Of a stretch of 64,000 bases of DNA, positions 60,853 through 64,000 are shown piece after piece (within the stretch, counting starts at the first letter, position 1; each line of letters opens with the position of its first letter). This DNA comes from Bradyrhizobium liaoningense (GTDB taxonomy: Bacteria; Pseudomonadota; Alphaproteobacteria; Rhizobiales; Xanthobacteraceae), in contig NZ_JAFCJT010000034.1 in the NCBI RefSeq assembly GCF_018130785.1, positions 1 through 64,000 of the forward strand. The letters run 5' to 3'. Under the pieces are notes generated by a model. That model made no database searches, was not told the DNA's origin, and worked only from the letters and a program-made list of their open reading frames with translations. The translations under genes were made by a program, and so were the position numbers.

Positions 60853-61131
60853 CTAGTACGGTGCAACCTGCCGCGCGCGACGGTGCGGTCGAGGTTGCGG
60901 CTGCGGCGCCTGGCCATAGGCGACGCGCGGATTGGGCCCGCAGTACAAGAGTCGGCCGGACACGCTGGCCTGGCATTGCTCATAAGTGCTGTAGGCACAT
61001 TCGCCGGGATAGTCATACTCGCCGCCCTGGGCGCACCAGGGATAGTCGCGGGCCGCCGCAGGCGTGATGGTGACGAAGCCGGCAAGGACCGTCGCGCCCA
61101 GCGTCATCAGCGCCAATTGCGTCTTGCGCAT
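60853..61131 (-). CDS. DUF3551 family small secreted protein, copy 2
   Basis: Paralogue of the preceding protein, 92 residues. Signal peptide ending TPAAA, then YPWCAQGGEYDYPGECAY, STYEQCQASVSGRLLYC and a Pro/Arg/Gln tail. AGGAG eight bases ahead supports the ATG at 61131. The tandem arrangement implies a local duplication. The two genes may be read as one unit, but the 116-base gap could carry its own promoter. Confidence 0.87.
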   Translation of the reverse strand: MRKTQLALMTLGATVLAGFVTITPAAARDYPWCAQGGEYDYPGECAYSTYEQCQASVSGRLLYCGPNPRVAYGQAPQPQPRPHRRARQVAPY

Positions 61132-61226
61132 GATCCCAACTCCTCTCTTCACAGCGCGAGATACGCGCCATGTATCATCAGGTTTCGCCGCGCCGTTTTA
61201 TTCCAGATCAACGGAACGAAGTACGC

Positions 61227-61255
61227 AAGAAAAAGCCCTGCCGAACGGCAGGGCT
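61227..61255 (-). terminator. Intrinsic terminator of the Bug-type binding-protein gene
   Basis: On the minus strand AGCCCTGCCG and CGGCAGGGCT form a perfect stem around a short loop, followed by a TTTTTCTT run. It lies 25 bases after the stop codon of the gene at 61280-62254. Confidence 0.9.
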
Positions 61256-61279
61256 CCAATCGCAGGGATCACAAGATCG

Positions 61280-62254
61280 CTACTCGACCTTCAGGCCGGC
61301 GAACTCGACGACCTTCTTCCACTTCTCGGTCTCGGCCTTGATCTCCTCGCCGAACGCCTCGGGCGTCTGCACCCGCGGCTCGCCGCCGAGCTCGACCAGG
61401 CGCTTGGTCATGTCCGGCTCCTTCATGAGCGTATTGATCTCATTGTTGAGCTTGGCGATGATCTCCTTGGGCGTGTTCTTCGGCGCGCCCATGCCGAACA
61501 GCGCGCTCGCCTCGTAGCCCTTCACGGTGTCGGCGATCGGCTGCACGTCGGGCAGCTGCGACGAGCGCTCCGCGGTGGTGACGCCGATGGCGCGAAGCGA
61601 GCCGGAGCGGATGTGCTGGATGATCGAGGGCATGTTGTCGAAGATAACCTGCACCTGGCCGCCGAGCATGTCGGTGATCGCCGGCGCCGCGCCGCGATAG
61701 GGCACGTGCTGCATCTTGCAGCCGGTCATCGCCATGAACATCTCGCCGGACAGATGCACCGAGGTGCCGTTGCCGGACGAGGCCATGTTCACCTTGCCGG
61801 GATTGGCCTTCACATATTCGATGAACTCGGCGACGTTCTTGGCCGGAACGTCCTTGTTGACGGTCATCACGTTCGGCACCCGCTGGAACGAGGCGACCGG
61901 CGCGATGTCGCGCACGAAGTTGAATTTGAGGTTGGCGTAGAGCGACGCGTTGATGAAGTTGGCCGGATTGACCAGCTGCAGCGTGTAGCCGTCGGGCTCG
62001 GCATTGACGACCGATTCGGTGCCGATATTGTTGCCGGCACCCGGCTTGTTCTCGATCACGAATTGCTGGCCGAGCCGTTCCGACAGCCGCTGACCGATCA
62101 GCCGCGCCAGGATGTCGGTGGCTCCGCCCGGCGGATAGCCGACCACCCATTTCACGGGCCGGGCCGGATAGTCGGCGGCAAGGGCCTTCGACAGCGGGGT
62201 GGCTGCAAGCGGACTGGCTGCGAGCAGGCCCAGCGCGGTACGGCGAGTGATCAT
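61280..62254 (-). CDS. Bug/TctC family tripartite tricarboxylate transporter binding protein
   Basis: Periplasmic receptor of 324 residues. The signal peptide carries RR (MITRRTALGLLAASPLAATP) and may use Tat. Bug motifs are YPARPVKWVVGYPPGGATDILARL, FVIENKPGAGNNIGTE, HVPYRGAAPAITDMLGGQV and FGMGAPKNTPKEII. Rhizobia have many Bug receptors, few with TctAB next to them; here none is present. GGGAGAA lies ahead of the ATG at 62254. Its ligand, perhaps a carboxylate, is unknown. A good terminator follows. Confidence 0.92.
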   Translation of the reverse strand: MITRRTALGLLAASPLAATPLSKALAADYPARPVKWVVGYPPGGATDILARLIGQRLSERLGQQFVIENKPGAGNNIGTESVVNAEPDGYTLQLVNPANFINASLYANLKFNFVRDIAPVASFQRVPNVMTVNKDVPAKNVAEFIEYVKANPGKVNMASSGNGTSVHLSGEMFMAMTGCKMQHVPYRGAAPAITDMLGGQVQVIFDNMPSIIQHIRSGSLRAIGVTTAERSSQLPDVQPIADTVKGYEASALFGMGAPKNTPKEIIAKLNNEINTLMKEPDMTKRLVELGGEPRVQTPEAFGEEIKAETEKWKKVVEFAGLKVE

Positions 62255-62380
62255 CTCAAGGGTTCTCCCAACGTGTTGTTCTTGAAAGCCAGATGGCTTC
62301 AAAGTGGCGTCGACGCGGTTGTAACAAAGCTTGCCGCAGGCGGAAAGTGCGCCCGGCGCATCACGACGAAAGGATAAGGC

Positions 62381-62800
62381 ATGCCGGTCAAGGTCGAAGC
62401 CCTCGATCATCTCGTCATCAACGTCGCCGACGTCGCAGTGACCTCCGAGTGGTACCGCAAGATTCTCGGCATGGAAGTCAAGGTGTTCGACCCCGGCGGC
62501 GGCAAAGCGCCGCGGACTTCGTTGCAATTCGGTAACCAGAAGATCAACGTCCGGCCACGCGATGCCGACAAGGTGGAGTGGTTCACGGCGGACCATCAGA
62601 CCGCCGGCAGCGAGGACCTGTGTTTCCTCACCTCTGCCGGGCCCGACGAGGTGGTGGCGCATTTGAAGGCACATGGCGTCGCGATCGAGGAAGGCCCGGT
62701 TCCCAAGCAGGGCGCCCGCGGCACGCTGCGCTCGGTCTATTGCCGGGATCCGGATGGCAGCCTGATCGAGATTTCGTCGTACGAGGACGGTGGTCGATAG
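62381..62800 (+). CDS. VOC family protein (glyoxalase/dioxygenase fold)
   Basis: Metal-dependent VOC-fold protein of 139 residues. The paired beta-alpha-beta modules are visible in LDHLVINVADVAVTSEWYRKILGMEV and, for the second half, DLCFLTSAGPDEVVAHLKAHGV and RSVYCRDPDGSLIEISSY with the metal Glu. The His in LDHL is the first metal ligand. AAAGGATAAGG is ahead of the ATG. Relatives include lactoylglutathione lyase and fosfomycin resistance proteins; the substrate is not clear. Its start is 126 bases from the divergent Bug gene. Confidence 0.9.
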   Translation: MPVKVEALDHLVINVADVAVTSEWYRKILGMEVKVFDPGGGKAPRTSLQFGNQKINVRPRDADKVEWFTADHQTAGSEDLCFLTSAGPDEVVAHLKAHGVAIEEGPVPKQGARGTLRSVYCRDPDGSLIEISSYEDGGR

Positions 62801-62823
62801 CGCCAAGCTGCCGGCCCAAGCGC

Positions 62824-62911
62824 CGTCATCGCGAGGAGCCCTTGCGACGAAGCAATCCAGACTGCCCCCGCGGAGGCCAGTCTGGATTGCTTCGCTGCGC
62901 TCGCAATGACG
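62824..62911. repeat. Dispersed palindrome (CGTCATTGCGAGC family), copy 2
   Basis: GTCATCGCGAGG...GAAGCAATCCAGA on the left and TCTGGATTGCTTCGC...CGCAATGACG on the right. The left end has drifted by a few bases from the copy at 21810-21889. It lies between the VOC gene and the acyl-CoA ligase gene. Confidence 0.8.
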
Positions 62912-63025
62912 ATGGAGAGAGCGGACGCCACGCCCCCCAATTTGCGCCCCGCGCCATCCGATGGCAGGAAGACGCAATCATGAAAATGCAGCCGCCATCA
63001 AGATGCGGGCTGCACGGGAGGATTC

Positions 63026-64000
63026 ATGCCACTTCAACACACCGCAGCCGGACTCGTAGGGCCGTTCGACGGGCTCGACGTGCCCTGGCTGCTGAAGATG
63101 CGCGCAGAAGCGCGCCGCGATCATGCGTTCCTGATCTGGGCGCCGTTCGACGCGCCGGCGCGGCGCTGGAGCTACGGCGAGTTTCACGAGCGCGTCGGCG
63201 CGCTCGCGGCCGGGCTCGCCAAGCGCGGCGTGAAGCCGGGCGAATATGTTCTCATTCATCTCGACAATTGCATCGAGGCGCTGCTGGCCTGGTTTGCCAG
63301 CGTCGAACTCGGCGCCATCGCGGTGACCACCAACACCCGTTCGGCGCCGGCGGAGATCGAATATTTCGCCGATCATTGCGGCGCGGTCGCCGCGATCACG
63401 CAGCCGGCCTATGCCGAGATCGTCGCGCAAAACTGCCGCAACATCCGCTGGCTGGCGGTGACCTCGCACGATGCCGGCGCGGCGCCCGCGCAAGCGGTCT
63501 CACGCGGCGACAGTTTCGATTCACTGTTCGCCGACAGCGCCGACCGTCCCAGGCGCGCGACCGATCCGCTCGCGCCGTGCAGCGTGCAGTACACATCAGG
63601 CACGACCTCGCGTCCGAAGGCGGTGCTGTGGACCCATGCCAATGCGCTATGGGGCGCCAAGATCAACGCCGCGCATGAGGACCTTCACGCGAGCGACGTG
63701 CACCAGACCTATCTGCCGCTGTTCCACACCAATGCGCTGGCCTACTCGATGCTGGCAACGTTATGGGTCGGCGCGACCTGCGTGATCCAGCCGCGGTTCT
63801 CCGCGAGCCGCTTCTGGCGCGTCGCGCGCGAGCACGGTTCGACCTGGACCTCGACCATTCCGTTCTGCATGAAGGCCCTGCTGGAGCAGGAAATCCCGCG
63901 GGATCACAAATTCCGCCTGTGGGGCACCGCCATCAACGAGCCGCCGGCCTTTGCCGCCTTCGGCGTCAAGATCATCGGCTGGTGGGGCATGACCGAGACC
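63026..64000 (+). CDS. AMP-dependent acyl-CoA synthetase/ligase, 5' part
   Basis: N-terminal 325 residues of an adenylate-forming enzyme, cut by the window end; the family is usually about 540 residues. The ATP-binding motif is YTSGTTSRPKAV near residue 195, a relaxed form of YTSGTTGxPK, and the A5-like segment GWWGMTET ends the visible part. The N-terminus FDGLDVPWLLKMRAEARRDHAFLIW has no signal. GGGAGG lies ahead of the ATG at 63026. It should activate a carboxylic acid, possibly a fatty or aromatic acid, with ATP and CoA. The missing half prevents a closer call. Confidence 0.93.
   Translation, partial: MPLQHTAAGLVGPFDGLDVPWLLKMRAEARRDHAFLIWAPFDAPARRWSYGEFHERVGALAAGLAKRGVKPGEYVLIHLDNCIEALLAWFASVELGAIAVTTNTRSAPAEIEYFADHCGAVAAITQPAYAEIVAQNCRNIRWLAVTSHDAGAAPAQAVSRGDSFDSLFADSADRPRRATDPLAPCSVQYTSGTTSRPKAVLWTHANALWGAKINAAHEDLHASDVHQTYLPLFHTNALAYSMLATLWVGATCVIQPRFSASRFWRVAREHGSTWTSTIPFCMKALLEQEIPRDHKFRLWGTAINEPPAFAAFGVKIIGWWGMTET

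Noticed and set aside
61064-62377. Long plus-strand ORF opposite the Bug receptor gene
   Set aside because: It is antisense to a clear binding-protein gene, has no ribosome site and shows shadow-like composition.

Overview
The window is about 64 kb of GC-rich chromosome from an alphaproteobacterium, almost certainly a Bradyrhizobium or close Nitrobacteraceae relative. The reasons are a RegS/RegR pair whose phospho-sites fall at His219 and Asp63, the large number of Liv- and Bug-type solute-binding proteins, PHB metabolism genes, DUF3551 proteins, and many dispersed intergenic palindromes of the kind that litter rhizobial genomes. There is no prophage, insertion sequence, CRISPR array or origin that I can recognise. 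The only tRNA is tRNA-Arg(CCG) at 46491-46567.

1-8.5 kb: a sulfonate/nitrate-type binding protein, the nitrogen sensor glnD, an alkyltransferase (ogt type), a DUF1304 membrane protein, two tandem duplicated Liv-type binding proteins and a DUF1330 protein. 8.6-24.4 kb: penicillin-binding protein 1A, an unknown secreted-like protein followed by an in-frame gene remnant, a zinc metalloprotease, a candidate structured RNA, PHB depolymerase phaZ, an ABC-2 exporter, regSR, MmcB, a convergent pair of GH13 enzymes and a metallo-beta-lactamase-fold hydrolase. 24.4-33.5 kb: an HxlR regulator divergent from a small unknown protein, a PHB-type esterase, an MFS exporter, a luciferase-like monooxygenase, a cytochrome P450, an SDR and an HWE histidine kinase.

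33.6-46.4 kb is a signalling and transport block. It holds a GGDEF-EAL protein, a sigma-54 enhancer-binding protein, a five-gene Liv-type ABC operon, a second GGDEF-EAL protein and a coupled diguanylate cyclase. Two TGTC/GACA dyads and a good -24/-12 promoter lie between the activator and the transporter, which suggests the activator switches on that operon.

46.5-64 kb: the tRNA, tspO divergent from dinB, a membrane histidine kinase, small proteins, a 3-methyladenine glycosylase-like protein, a metallophosphatase, a stand-alone cNMP-binding domain, an acetyltransferase, then a minus-strand group made of a membrane protein, a winged-helix regulator, an isoprenyl transferase and a BchE-like B12 radical SAM protein. 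The same palindromic operator occurs ahead of the membrane protein and over the isoprenyl transferase start codon. Next come a trypsin-like protease, an ArsR/AHSA1/DUF899 operon with a 30-bp palindrome over the ArsR start, two DUF3551 proteins, a Bug binding protein, a VOC protein and the 5' part of an acyl-CoA ligase cut by the window end.

The most interesting items are the sigma-54 circuit at 35.5-42.1 kb, the winged-helix/UppS/BchE group at 53.8-57.3 kb, and the unidentified structured RNA candidate at 13.44-13.63 kb. All function calls rest on motif reading without database searches.
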